A stretch of 54,136 bases of DNA. Source: UBA3206 sp964548855. GTDB taxonomy: Bacteria > Bacillota_I > Bacilli_A > Acholeplasmatales > Anaeroplasmataceae. The DNA is taken from positions 1 through 54,136 of the forward strand of contig CAZJSR010000015.1 of NCBI GenBank assembly GCA_964548855.1. The letters run 5' to 3'. A program made the position numbers and the translations under genes. This document shows, piece by piece, positions 35,101 to 42,773 of this stretch. The notes under the pieces were generated by a model that saw nothing but the letters and a program-made list of their open reading frames with translations, did no database searches and was not told the DNA's origin. How positions within the stretch are numbered: the stretch's first letter is position 1; each line of letters opens with the position of its first letter.

Positions 35101-35336
35101 TAAATACTTAAATCTTTATCTTCACTAAGTTTTTTCCTTACTCTTTCTTTCATTTCTTTTGCAGCTGCGTTTGTAAATGTTAATACTAATAAATTTTTAA
35201 TATCAACACCTCTTCTAATGTGATTTACAATTCTTTCAGTTAAAACCGCAGTCTTACCACTACCTGCACCTGCAGATACAATTATATTATTATTAAGAGT
35301 ATCTATAGCTAGTTTTTGTTCTTTATTCCACTGCAT
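32175..35336 (-). CDS. addA: ATP-dependent helicase/nuclease subunit A
   Basis: About 1053 residues: UvrD-type helicase with Walker A SAGAGSGKTAVLTERIV, motif II EILIDEYQD, motif III GDIKQSIYRFR, and a late motif VALTRAREKMIIL. The C-terminal RecB-type nuclease has EFIMTVDGKKYNGIIDLLAI and IIDYK. It resects double-strand breaks with AddB. ATG 35336 is used; a GTG at 35345 is possible. Overlaps addB. Confidence 0.95.
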   Translation of the reverse strand: MQWNKEQKLAIDTLNNNIIVSAGAGSGKTAVLTERIVNHIRRGVDIKNLLVLTFTNAAAKEMKERVRKKLSEDKDLSIYADLVEASNITTFDSYILNIVKKYNYLLKVPRDIKITDSYYVNVKINEILDNLLLLYYQNNKIDDYFSLFPSNSDKTLKEGIIDLYNKVILKPDSRVFLENYIEKFYSGENIEGIISKYYEVILSKIKAKSSLMSELREIVFEIRESVSAEFGETSDKIEYIDIAQEWCENYFRVISDDKFDYAAVKDVICNVPVFGNRKFGDADELKKLFSDKKKDIFKAEKELVMFENKSEIIESINSERKINALVCDITLKLLDEVSRFKCENNCYEFIDISKMAISLVRDFSSVREELKNNIYEILIDEYQDNSDLQEIFIGYISNKNVYTVGDIKQSIYRFRNANPYNFKEKYDLYRDTSEGIKIDLNQNYRSRREVLNNINLIFNNLMSDLYGDANYKEEHQMQYGFKKYDEFNLHDYDMEIVRYTSPKNLEDDMSVFSCAEFECFYIVNDIKEKIKSKYQVFDKETGKMRDAEYSDFAILIDRTTNFDMYKSILEYHGIPVAINADSSIKVKDISMIISSLIKLLVLQKNRCYDKSYYHSFMSIGRSFLSDYTDEELFVIIHNSKKEGKYFTKPFDNKITNLIEDVIPYIDIYSTLDVYNMLISKFEVIERLSLIGDVNENMAIIEYLGNFIETMASNGEPIDVISKYIDDLFKLDEDIKYSTDTKDAPGIKLMTIHKSKGLEFPICYFSMLNSRWVQAEYNKKIGYFEESGIYCENGKSVVKEVGKSLSIKKEISEKIRLFYVALTRAREKMIILSCEADAKKDYENVESFNSMNDFVHHVNKHIEKYIKDIGDLNLSKDYNRNILNFTIKYQEKKEYPKYNYLTEKVNKNRISKDVVEVLGEEELENIEFGLTLHAYLEALDFRNIDISFIKNKQHYDIINNVLKNDIFKNISKAKTYHEHEFIMTVDGKKYNGIIDLLAIYDDHIDIIDYKLSNVSHKEYDRQLKIYKQYVMSKYDLPINCYLLSLLHNKVREVK

Positions 35337-37707
35337 CTTCTTCACCAGCCTTTATTTCTTCATAATCTTGAAATGTTTTATAACAAACATTTCTATATTG
35401 ACAGTTACTGCATGCTTTATCTACTTGATTTAATTTTTTAGGATTAATAATAAATTGTCCTCTTCTAATCTCTCTATATGCATTAATAAGTTTTTCTTCT
35501 AACTCATTAATTAATTCATCTTTAAATTCTTCTTCAAATACTTTCGCAGTATTTTTCAAAGAACCATCTTTTTTTAGAGTTAAACCCTTAATATGTTCTC
35601 CATCTATCTCTGGTTCAAGTTCTTTTATTAAAGCCATATCTTCATTTGTATAACCTTGAAGTTTAAAATCTGCTTTCTCAAAATTGAATTTTTGTAAATA
35701 AAAACCTATCACATTATAATCAATAAGTTTTGGATAATTTTTAACTAAATATAAATAAGACGGCATTTGTAAATTAAAACCATATTTGACATTCTCAAGT
35801 TTTATTTCATCTTTTCCTGTCTTGTAATCAATTATCGCCATTATTTTCTTACCATTTTTTATCAATAATTTATCAATAGATCCATTAAATATAAGACTTC
35901 CTGGTTTAATATCATCATACTTACTTTTTAAATCATATTTAAATTCTTTATTTTCATATTCTTCTTTTGTATAAAAACTATCAGTTGCGCTATCTTTATA
36001 AATTCTTTCTTCTCTTAATACCATGTCTATTGATATATTTTTTTCATATTCTTTATTAAAATCAATAATTGATTTTACTATTTCTCTCATTTTAGACAAG
36101 AAAAACATATCTTTATATGATGGTATTTCTTCTTTAAATACCTTCTTTAAAACTTCTAATTCTACTTTATCAAAATCAAAATCAACTTCGTAAGAACGTT
36201 CTAATATATAGTGAGCATAATTTCCTAAATTTAATGATAATGTTTGTGGTGAATCATTTATCATTAAAATATTATTAAGATAGAATTTAAATTGACATTC
36301 ATAAAAAGTCTTTAATGATGAATACGAAAGACTAATTGTTTTAGGGAGTATATCTTCTAAAACATTAGACGATATGGTTTTATATTTATTATTATATTTT
36401 TGATAAGATATATCAAATATATTATTTTCTATATCTATATCTCTTTTCTTAAATTTTCTATAATAATCTAAATACTTAGCATATGTTAAAATATCATCAT
36501 TTTCATTTATTCCGTTTGTTAAAGATGATACTAATACATTATATTTATATTCATTAATAATATTTGAGGGCTCAAATTTATTGAAATTAGATTTAAGTTT
36601 ATAACTTATATAAATATTACCATGAATTTTATTTAGGATATCTATTATTATATTTTTTTCTATCTCATTTTTCTTAACCGATGTATCTAAATGCATACTA
36701 GATAAAATATCATCATCTAAATAATCATTATCTAGATATATTTTTGGAACACTTCCGCGGTTAAAACCTATAAAAAAGATATATTCATCTCCACTCACAC
36801 TATATCTTCTTAAATCAATTAAATCAATAGACTCCTCATATATATCAGTTTGATACTTAATTTTCTTTAGTTCATATTTAAATACCTCCCTAGTATCAGA
36901 AGGTCTATATTTATTCAAATTATAAGAATTAATAATATTAATTATTTTATTTAAGTACGGACTATAACTATAATTTTCTTTCAAATACTTTATAATCTCT
37001 ATAAAATCATTACTTTTATCTAACATTGATAATAAATCAATCGCTATTTTAGTTGATAATATATTACTTTTAGCATTATAATTAATAGGAATATGATAGA
37101 ATTCCTCTAAAATATGAAATGAAAAATAATATTCATCATCATAATTCGCTATCTTTATTTTATTTAAAGAAACACCAGAATCTAATAATTCTTTTATTTT
37201 ATTAAACACAAAACGACTTTCGTCATATATATCATAAAATTTATATACATCATGAACTTTATTATAATCTTTATTAATATAATCACACGCAGTATATTCG
37301 ATATTTAATTCATCAAGTAGGTTATATGCAAATAATAAATCACTTGTTGTTGCGTATCCAACAAATGTTATATCCTTAGTTTTTATATTATCTATGAAAT
37401 TATAATTACTTGAAAATAAATCATTATTTTTTAGGTATTCAAATATGGAATTAATATAGTTCAGTTTTTCATTATCATAAAATAAACTTCTATATTTTAT
37501 GTAATTACAATACATATATGCATCATCAATAGAAATTCCAAATTCCTTACTTACTAAATAAATACCTTCTTTTTTCGGAATATACGTAAGATTATCAATA
37601 AATTCATTCAGTGTTAAAAATTTATAATCTAAAATTCCCTCTAAATTAGATAAAATTGCATTTTTTATACTATTTTCACAAATAATTAAACCTTCTTTAA
37701 TTTCCAT
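35323..37707 (-). CDS. addB: ATP-dependent helicase/nuclease subunit B (short form)
   Basis: About 794 residues, short for AddB (usually ~1150), and lacking a Walker A motif at the N-terminus. The C-terminal RecB nuclease (MAIIDYKTGKDEI) and the iron-sulphur cysteines (CQFKFY early, then ACSNCQYRNVCYKT) are present and mark it as AddB rather than RexB. It follows the hypothetical gene at 37769 and overlaps addA. Confidence 0.85.
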   Translation of the reverse strand: MEIKEGLIICENSIKNAILSNLEGILDYKFLTLNEFIDNLTYIPKKEGIYLVSKEFGISIDDAYMYCNYIKYRSLFYDNEKLNYINSIFEYLKNNDLFSSNYNFIDNIKTKDITFVGYATTSDLLFAYNLLDELNIEYTACDYINKDYNKVHDVYKFYDIYDESRFVFNKIKELLDSGVSLNKIKIANYDDEYYFSFHILEEFYHIPINYNAKSNILSTKIAIDLLSMLDKSNDFIEIIKYLKENYSYSPYLNKIINIINSYNLNKYRPSDTREVFKYELKKIKYQTDIYEESIDLIDLRRYSVSGDEYIFFIGFNRGSVPKIYLDNDYLDDDILSSMHLDTSVKKNEIEKNIIIDILNKIHGNIYISYKLKSNFNKFEPSNIINEYKYNVLVSSLTNGINENDDILTYAKYLDYYRKFKKRDIDIENNIFDISYQKYNNKYKTISSNVLEDILPKTISLSYSSLKTFYECQFKFYLNNILMINDSPQTLSLNLGNYAHYILERSYEVDFDFDKVELEVLKKVFKEEIPSYKDMFFLSKMREIVKSIIDFNKEYEKNISIDMVLREERIYKDSATDSFYTKEEYENKEFKYDLKSKYDDIKPGSLIFNGSIDKLLIKNGKKIMAIIDYKTGKDEIKLENVKYGFNLQMPSYLYLVKNYPKLIDYNVIGFYLQKFNFEKADFKLQGYTNEDMALIKELEPEIDGEHIKGLTLKKDGSLKNTAKVFEEEFKDELINELEEKLINAYREIRRGQFIINPKKLNQVDKACSNCQYRNVCYKTFQDYEEIKAGEEDAVE

Positions 37708-37746
37708 AAAAACCACCCAACTATATTGTATAACAATATATTTTTA

Positions 37747-37768
37747 AAGGTGGGCGCAAAATACCCAC
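37747..37768 (-). terminator. Hairpin ahead of addB
   Basis: AGGTGGG (37747-37753) pairs with CCCACCT (37763-37769), followed on the minus strand by TTTAAAAATA. It lies between the 87-residue hypothetical gene and addB and probably limits read-through. Confidence 0.5.
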
Positions 37769-38014
37769 CTATTCAAAATTCCCATTCTTTATATCATTTA
37801 AATAATCTATTAGATCATCTTTATATTCTTTTTGTAAAAACATATCCTCACTAATACAAAAATAATCAAATAAATATTTTTCACCAACTTCTTTAACTAG
37901 TTCATTAATTTCTAAAACCTCATCATCACTACATATTTCCTCTCTTTTATATGTAGCTAAAAACCAATTTGGATTTGAAGACTTTTCTAAAGCCTCATCA
38001 TATTTTAAAATCAT
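37769..38014 (-). CDS. Small acidic protein of unknown function
   Basis: 81 residues from ATG 38014 (MILKYDEALEKSSNPNW), preferred over 38035 because GAGGTG lies 7 bases ahead. Highly acidic, helical, no signal or membrane segment, one Cys (DYFCISEDM). No family recognised. It sits between khpA and addB where B. subtilis has ylqD. Confidence 0.6.
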   Translation of the reverse strand: MILKYDEALEKSSNPNWFLATYKREEICSDDEVLEINELVKEVGEKYLFDYFCISEDMFLQKEYKDDLIDYLNDIKNGNFE

Positions 38015-38051
38015 AGAACAACACCTCACAAACATTATATCATAAAATAAA

Positions 38052-38073
38052 AAAAGAAGAGATTTAATCTCTT
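38052..38073 (-). terminator. Terminator after khpA
   Basis: AAGAGATT-T-AATCTCTT (38057-38073) with a T-rich run after it on the minus strand, overlapping the khpA stop. Confidence 0.55.
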
Positions 38074-38317
38074 ACTTTTCTTCAATATTTAGGTGTACTT
38101 TTACTCCCTCTTTAGACGCTTTCGCATAAAGAAGTGTTCTTATCGCTTGAGCAATATGTCCACCTTTACCGATTACTCGTCCTAAGTCAAATTTCGCAAC
38201 CTTAACATCGTAGGCTAAAACGCCATCTTCTTCACCAACAAATGTTACACTCACTTCTTCTGGATAAGAAACTAACGGTAATATTAGGCTATTAATTAGC
38301 TCTTCAAAATTTACCAT
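38072..38317 (-). CDS. khpA: KH-domain RNA-binding protein KhpA
   Basis: 81 residues forming a single KH domain, with the GKGG loop (GRVIGKGGHIAQAI) that contacts RNA. KhpA (YlqC) works with KhpB in RNA regulation and cell elongation in Firmicutes. 15 bp after rpsP, as in B. subtilis. Confidence 0.93.
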   Translation of the reverse strand: MVNFEELINSLILPLVSYPEEVSVTFVGEEDGVLAYDVKVAKFDLGRVIGKGGHIAQAIRTLLYAKASKEGVKVHLNIEEK

Positions 38318-38332
38318 CTTAATTCCTCCTTA

Positions 38333-38575
38333 TTACTTAGTGATATTTTGGCTTTTAAGAATGTTCTTAACAGTTGTTGTTGGTTGTGCACCATTATTTA
38401 ACCACTTTACTGCAGCTTCTGCATTAACAGTAACAGTTGCAGGATTTGTAAGTGGATTATATGTTCCAACGATTTCTAAGAACTTTCCATCACGTGGTGA
38501 TCTAGAATCACATGCTACAATACGATATTGAGGTGCTTTCTTAGCTCCGAATCTTTGTAATCTTAATTTTACCAT
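38333..38575 (-). CDS. rpsP: Ribosomal protein S16
   Basis: 80 residues starting MVKLRLQRFGAKKAPQYRI and containing DSRSPRDGKFLEIVGTYNP, the S16 signature. ATG 38575 follows AAAGGAGTG; the in-frame GTG at 38584 lies within the ribosome-binding region. First gene of the rpsP-khpA cluster. Confidence 0.97.
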   Translation of the reverse strand: MVKLRLQRFGAKKAPQYRIVACDSRSPRDGKFLEIVGTYNPLTNPATVTVNAEAAVKWLNNGAQPTTTVKNILKSQNITK

Positions 38576-38655
38576 AATTTTCACTCCTTTATTTATATCA
38601 ACGAGTGTATTATAACATATTTAAAAAAGGTGTCAAGTTTTTTTTCTTAACACTT

Positions 38656-38889
38656 TTAAAAATTATAAAATTTTACTCTTTCATCTGCGATAAAAGCTTT
38701 AATTATGCTAGGATCATTTGATAATGTCTCTAATAAATATTTTTCATCTTGAAAATCACAATAAATAATTGCGTAATTTCCGGATTCACTACCTTCATAT
38801 ACTAAGTCTATATTATTCTTATTTTCAAGTAATTTTAAAAAATCTTTGTCTTTATAATATACAATTATTCTACTTCTATTAACTCCCAT
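38656..38889 (-). CDS. ylbG: YlbG family protein (DUF2129)
   Basis: 77 residues with the YlbG pattern (RIIVYYKDKDFLKLLE, later VKFYNF). Small cytoplasmic protein of unknown function, conserved next to ylbF. Seven bp after ylbF. Confidence 0.85.
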   Translation of the reverse strand: MGVNRSRIIVYYKDKDFLKLLENKNNIDLVYEGSESGNYAIIYCDFQDEKYLLETLSNDPSIIKAFIADERVKFYNF

Positions 38890-38896
38890 AGTAACC

Positions 38897-39262
38897 TCAC
38901 ATATCTATCATTTTAGTTAGTTCAAATTTATTAGACATATTCTTTTTTATATCATTACATAAACTATCTAATTTATTTTGAATTAATTTCTCAAGTTTTT
39001 TATATTTACTTACTAATTCGTTGGTAAATAATTCTTCTTTTATTTGGGATAATTCTTTTTGATATTTTTCTAAATCAGGATGATATTTTCCATATTTTAA
39101 TGCTTCACTATATTTTTCTTTTGCAATGTCAAATCTATCTAATAATTCAAATAAATTTTCATTTATTTCATTCTTTAACTCTATTAATAATTTATACTCC
39201 TCGCTATTCTTTATCGCATCGCATAACTTATATACACAGTCTAAAACTTCACTTTGACTCAT
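38897..39262 (-). CDS. ylbF: YlbF family regulator
   Basis: 121-residue helical Com_YlbF protein. In B. subtilis YlbF forms with YmcA and YaaT a complex that aids RNase Y and stimulates Spo0A phosphorylation, competence and sporulation. Seen are LCDAIKNSEEYKLLIELKNE, HPDLEKYQKELSQIKEELF and an unusual long C-terminal helix. Confidence 0.8.
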   Translation of the reverse strand: MSQSEVLDCVYKLCDAIKNSEEYKLLIELKNEINENLFELLDRFDIAKEKYSEALKYGKYHPDLEKYQKELSQIKEELFTNELVSKYKKLEKLIQNKLDSLCNDIKKNMSNKFELTKMIDM

Positions 39263-39287
39263 TTATTTCACCTACATTTTAATTATA

Positions 39288-39515
39288 TCATAGTTTATTC
39301 ATATATTTTGAAAAACCATTAATAAAATTTATCGTTTTATTTATATTATTTAATTTATCACTAACAGTAATATGTTGTTTCGTTTTTGCAATATACAAAA
39401 AATCTTTTATCTTACTTTTATCATAATAAAGTATTTTATACCATTTAGGATGATACCTTAAATATTCTAATATTAGTGGATTTTCATATATTTCTTTCAT
39501 ATAATCTAATACCAT
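39288..39515 (-). CDS. ylbE: YlbE-like protein
   Basis: 75 residues with LEYLRYHPKWYKILYYD, the YlbE core (RxxPxWYRxLsR-like). Unknown function. Overlaps ylbD by ten bases, so translation is coupled; the start may be ATG 39515 or 39500. Confidence 0.7.
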   Translation of the reverse strand: MVLDYMKEIYENPLILEYLRYHPKWYKILYYDKSKIKDFLYIAKTKQHITVSDKLNNINKTINFINGFSKYMNKL

Positions 39516-39877
39516 TCATCAAATCTCCTATCAAATAAAGGATCTCCTGTTTTTTTCTTTGCGATTTGAGATACCTCACTTCCAAGAGAGAATGATGTTA
39601 CAAGTTCAATTATTTTCTGAATAGATGAGACATATTTAGTAATAGTATCTGGATCTATTTTTTTTACATAGGAAAGTACGTTTTTAACTAAATCATCATT
39701 TACTTTTTTTTCTTCTTTTTGCTTTTCTTCTAGTTTATACTTATCCCACATAGTATCATCTTTAAATAAGACCCATTGTTCATATATTTCTTGCCATGTT
39801 TTTTTATGTGTTAAAACCTCTTCTTTTAATAATGGATGCAGTTTTAAAAAATCCTTAAATTCATCTAGAGATGTCAT
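39506..39877 (-). CDS. ylbD: YlbD-like protein
   Basis: 123 residues with LDEFKDFLKLHPLLKEEV and WQEIYEQWVLFKDD, the YlbD pattern. In B. subtilis YlbD is reported as a spore-coat-associated protein. The lysine/aspartate-rich middle is followed by GDPLFDRRFDEWY. First gene of the ylbD-E-F-G operon; 23 bp after the flippase. Confidence 0.75.
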   Translation of the reverse strand: MTSLDEFKDFLKLHPLLKEEVLTHKKTWQEIYEQWVLFKDDTMWDKYKLEEKQKEEKKVNDDLVKNVLSYVKKIDPDTITKYVSSIQKIIELVTSFSLGSEVSQIAKKKTGDPLFDRRFDEWY

Positions 39878-39900
39878 ATTACCACCATTATTAATATATG

Positions 39901-41307
39901 CTAAAACAAATAATGTTGCTTAAATCTAAGTATTAAATAATATCCTATACTTATAAACGCATATATAAAACCTGTTATTATTAATTTTGTATTTGTATTG
40001 ACATTAAAAGTTAATAATATTATTGTTATTATCATTATACCTAGTAAGAATTCCAAAATACTCTTACTTAAAACAATCTGTCTTCTTAATTTAAATATAG
40101 CCACTAATAAACAAAAAAATGAAGCAATAAAACTTGAAACAATTAAACCTCTATAACCATACTTAGGAATCAATATAATATTAAACATAATCTTAATAAA
40201 AAAAGAAAACATACTTACATAACAAAGTATATGTCCTTTAAAACTGCCCTCTATAAGTCCTATAAATACCTTATATAATCCATAAGGAACTATTAGTATA
40301 GAGTATAACCTAAATATTTTAAAGCCATCATTATCGTAAAAGAATGAATAAATAGGCCTGGCAAAAACAAAACAAAATATAAAAAAGAACAATGATAACG
40401 ATAATGAGACATTAAAAATATTTTTTATCTTATATTTATTTATCCTTGATTTTAATTCTGGCATTACCGAGGAGGCAATGCTTTGAAGTATAACTATAGG
40501 AATAATTATAACACGATGAGATTCAAAGCTTACTATTTTATATATATCATCTTTTAATACTTCATTTGTTAGTCTAATAAATGATAAAGAATCAATTAAT
40601 TGATAGAACGTTATAAAAATGGTAGATATTCCTATTTTAAAACACGAATATAAATAGCCAGGAAATATCTTTATTTTATATACAGGGTATTTAATTTTAT
40701 TTATGTTTAATCCTAATAAAATTAACGTGAAAAAACTCGAAATAAAATTAGATATGAAAGCGAAATATATAGCATATATACTACTAAGTTTTAATAATTT
40801 AATTGTAACATACGCAAATCCTAACATCAAAAATAGCCTTAATATTTGTTCTAAGATATTTGACAAAAAAATTATGCCCGCTTTTAAATAACCAAGTAAA
40901 ACTCCTCTATAAAAAGATATTAAAGGAATTATAAGAAGCGAAATTGATGAGAATCTAATTGAATAAACAGATTTACTATCTATAAAGCCAGATTCTAATT
41001 TTACATAGAAATTGGCAAATAAATTGATAATTATAAAACCTAATATACCAATAAAAATAAAATATTTTTTTAATATCTTTAATATATAATTATTTTTATT
41101 ATTTGATATCATTTTAGACGTTTGTGGTATAACTCCAATTGTGATAATATCTGAAAAAACTATAAAAGGAATATATGCGTAATTATATATCTTCATATAT
41201 TCGTTTCCAACTAACTTGTTAAACGGAAAAATAATTAATAATCCTAAAGCTCTTGTTATAATGTGGCCAAGTGCTAGTATAATACTTCTTTTATATATAT
41301 TTTCCAT
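39901..41307 (-). CDS. MOP-superfamily flippase (SpoVB/MurJ-like)
   Basis: About 468 residues with some 13 membrane segments and the N-terminal PST/MVF pattern (LGLLIIFPFNKLVGNEYMKIYNYAY, PFIVFSDI). SpoVB/YtgP-type proteins flip lipid-linked peptidoglycan precursors across the membrane. ATG 41307 follows GGTGATT. Its position next to the ylb cluster fits a SpoVB-like rather than a polysaccharide transporter, but the distinction is not certain. Confidence 0.75.
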   Translation of the reverse strand: MENIYKRSIILALGHIITRALGLLIIFPFNKLVGNEYMKIYNYAYIPFIVFSDIITIGVIPQTSKMISNNKNNYILKILKKYFIFIGILGFIIINLFANFYVKLESGFIDSKSVYSIRFSSISLLIIPLISFYRGVLLGYLKAGIIFLSNILEQILRLFLMLGFAYVTIKLLKLSSIYAIYFAFISNFISSFFTLILLGLNINKIKYPVYKIKIFPGYLYSCFKIGISTIFITFYQLIDSLSFIRLTNEVLKDDIYKIVSFESHRVIIIPIVILQSIASSVMPELKSRINKYKIKNIFNVSLSLSLFFFIFCFVFARPIYSFFYDNDGFKIFRLYSILIVPYGLYKVFIGLIEGSFKGHILCYVSMFSFFIKIMFNIILIPKYGYRGLIVSSFIASFFCLLVAIFKLRRQIVLSKSILEFLLGIMIITIILLTFNVNTNTKLIITGFIYAFISIGYYLILRFKQHYLF

Positions 41308-41376
41308 ATAATCACCATAATTATTATTAACTGAATAATAATCAACCATACGTCATATAAATTAGTAGGTGATATA

Positions 41377-41556
41377 ATGTTTAGAAATAAAAATAACAAC
41401 AATTTTGATTATAATTTTGAATACCAAAGGGTATTTTATGAAATTGAAGAAATCAATAGAAAATTAAGAAATCTTAATAATAGATTAAGAAGAATAGAGT
41501 CATTTTTAGGGCTTAGAAATGATAATCAAAACGATATAGATGAGACAAATTTATAG
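41377..41556 (+). CDS. Small Asn-rich coiled-coil protein
   Basis: 59 residues starting MFRNKNNNNFDYNFEY, with a heptad-like helix EIEEINRKLRNLNNRL and a short acidic tail. ATG 41377 follows TAGGTGATATA. No family recognised. Because it directly precedes the YjcZ-like gene, a role in sporulation or the spore coat is plausible. Confidence 0.55.
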   Translation: MFRNKNNNNFDYNFEYQRVFYEIEEINRKLRNLNNRLRRIESFLGLRNDNQNDIDETNL

Positions 41557-41595
41557 TTTTCTGCATATAATGAAGTAGATGTAGGAGGTGATGAT

Positions 41596-41745
41596 ATGTA
41601 CTATTACGGAATGCCTCAGGGTGGATGTTGTCAAAATCAATACGGATACTGTAATAACAACAATAGTAAAAGCGGTTATGGATATGCTTTAATACTAGTA
41701 TTATTTATTCTTCTTGTTATTATCGGTGCATCTGCATGGTTTTAA
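41596..41745 (+). CDS. YjcZ-like small sporulation protein
   Basis: 49 residues: MYYYGMPQGGCCQNQYGYC, a short Asn/Ser-rich stretch, then one hydrophobic segment (YALILVLFILLVIIGASAW). Composition and the ALI-VLFILLxIIGA end are characteristic of the YjcZ family of sporulation-associated tiny membrane proteins. GTAGGAGGTGATGAT is a strong ribosome-binding site, so it is expressed. An out-of-frame ATG five bases upstream was not chosen. Confidence 0.85.
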   Translation: MYYYGMPQGGCCQNQYGYCNNNNSKSGYGYALILVLFILLVIIGASAWF

Positions 41746-41792
41746 TTAGATTTTATTAAAAACATATGATATAATACTTTTGGTGATTTGTT

Positions 41793-42383
41793 ATGTATTT
41801 ATCAAAAGATATTATAAAAGAAGGTAATCCATTATTAAATAAAAAATGCGATAATGTATCATTACCCATAAAAAATGAGGATTTAGATGTTTTAAAAGGA
41901 CTATATGAATATGTTGTAGCTTCTTCTATCGATGAACTTGTTAAAAAATATAAAATAAGACCTGGTGTAGGTATCGCTGCACCTCAGGTTGGTATATGTA
42001 AAAGAATGTTTGCGGTTAATTTTGAAGACTTTCTTGATAACAACAAAAGATATTGTTTTGCAGTAATCAATCCTGTAATAACTTATAAAAGTAAAGATTT
42101 AGTGTATCTTCCTGGTGGTGAAGGGTGTTTATCTGTTGATAGAGCAACTGACAATCTTATCACACCTAGACATTATAAAATTGGTGTTAAGGGATTTTTC
42201 TATGATTTTAAGAGTCAAACATGTAAATCTAAATCTTTTACACTTGAGGGATATCCTGCGATTGTATTCCAACATGAATATGATCATTTAGACGGTATTT
42301 TATTCACTTCTAAAATGTATAAAAATTTAGATAATTGTGAACCATTATTTACTATCGAAGAGGATAACTATGAAGAAAAATAA
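41793..42383 (+). CDS. def: Peptide deformylase
   Basis: 196 residues with the three metal-binding motifs: GVGIAAPQVG, EGCLSV (Cys ligand) and QHEYDHLDG (two His ligands and catalytic Glu). It removes the formyl group from nascent proteins. Longer than E. coli Def owing to insertions typical of type 2 deformylases. ATG 41793 follows GGTGATTTGTT. Confidence 0.95.
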   Translation: MYLSKDIIKEGNPLLNKKCDNVSLPIKNEDLDVLKGLYEYVVASSIDELVKKYKIRPGVGIAAPQVGICKRMFAVNFEDFLDNNKRYCFAVINPVITYKSKDLVYLPGGEGCLSVDRATDNLITPRHYKIGVKGFFYDFKSQTCKSKSFTLEGYPAIVFQHEYDHLDGILFTSKMYKNLDNCEPLFTIEEDNYEEK

Positions 42384-42729
42384 TTTAGTTATATGTAATG
42401 AAAAAGATGAAATAGATTGTGAAATTTACTTCGCAAAAAGACCTTACATAATTTTTAATGATGTTAAGTATGAAGCATATATTCCTGGAGAAACACTAAT
42501 TCATGAATATATAAAAAATCCAAAACCACTTCCAAGCGGAGTATATGGTTTTATTGTTTCGGATTTTATAATTTTAAAAATCAAAAACGACTATAAAATT
42601 CTTAATCCAGGTTATAGTATATATACTAAAGAAAATAAGAAAAACGACTTAGTATTAAAAATTTTATGTCCTATTATCGTTTTAATATTATTAGTTTTAT
42701 TAGTAGTATTATCATATTTAAAAGGGTAA
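42370..42729 (+). CDS. C-terminally membrane-anchored protein of unknown function
   Basis: 119 residues from ATG 42370, whose start overlaps the def stop region by 14 bases (GAAGAGGATAACT precedes). The soluble part (ICNEKDEIDCEIYFAKRPYI, later PSGVYGFIVSDFII) is followed by a single C-terminal membrane segment (LCPIIVLILLVLLVVLSYL). No family recognised. Coupled with def. Confidence 0.6.
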   Translation: MKKNNLVICNEKDEIDCEIYFAKRPYIIFNDVKYEAYIPGETLIHEYIKNPKPLPSGVYGFIVSDFIILKIKNDYKILNPGYSIYTKENKKNDLVLKILCPIIVLILLVLLVVLSYLKG

Positions 42730-42742
42730 ATCCCTTTTTTTT
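42721..42742 (+). terminator. Terminator after def operon
   Basis: AAAGGG-TAAAT-CCCTTT followed by a T run, including the stop codon of the upstream gene. Confidence 0.75.
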
Positions 42743-42773
42743 ATGTTATACTGAAGATATGGAGGTTTTTTTT

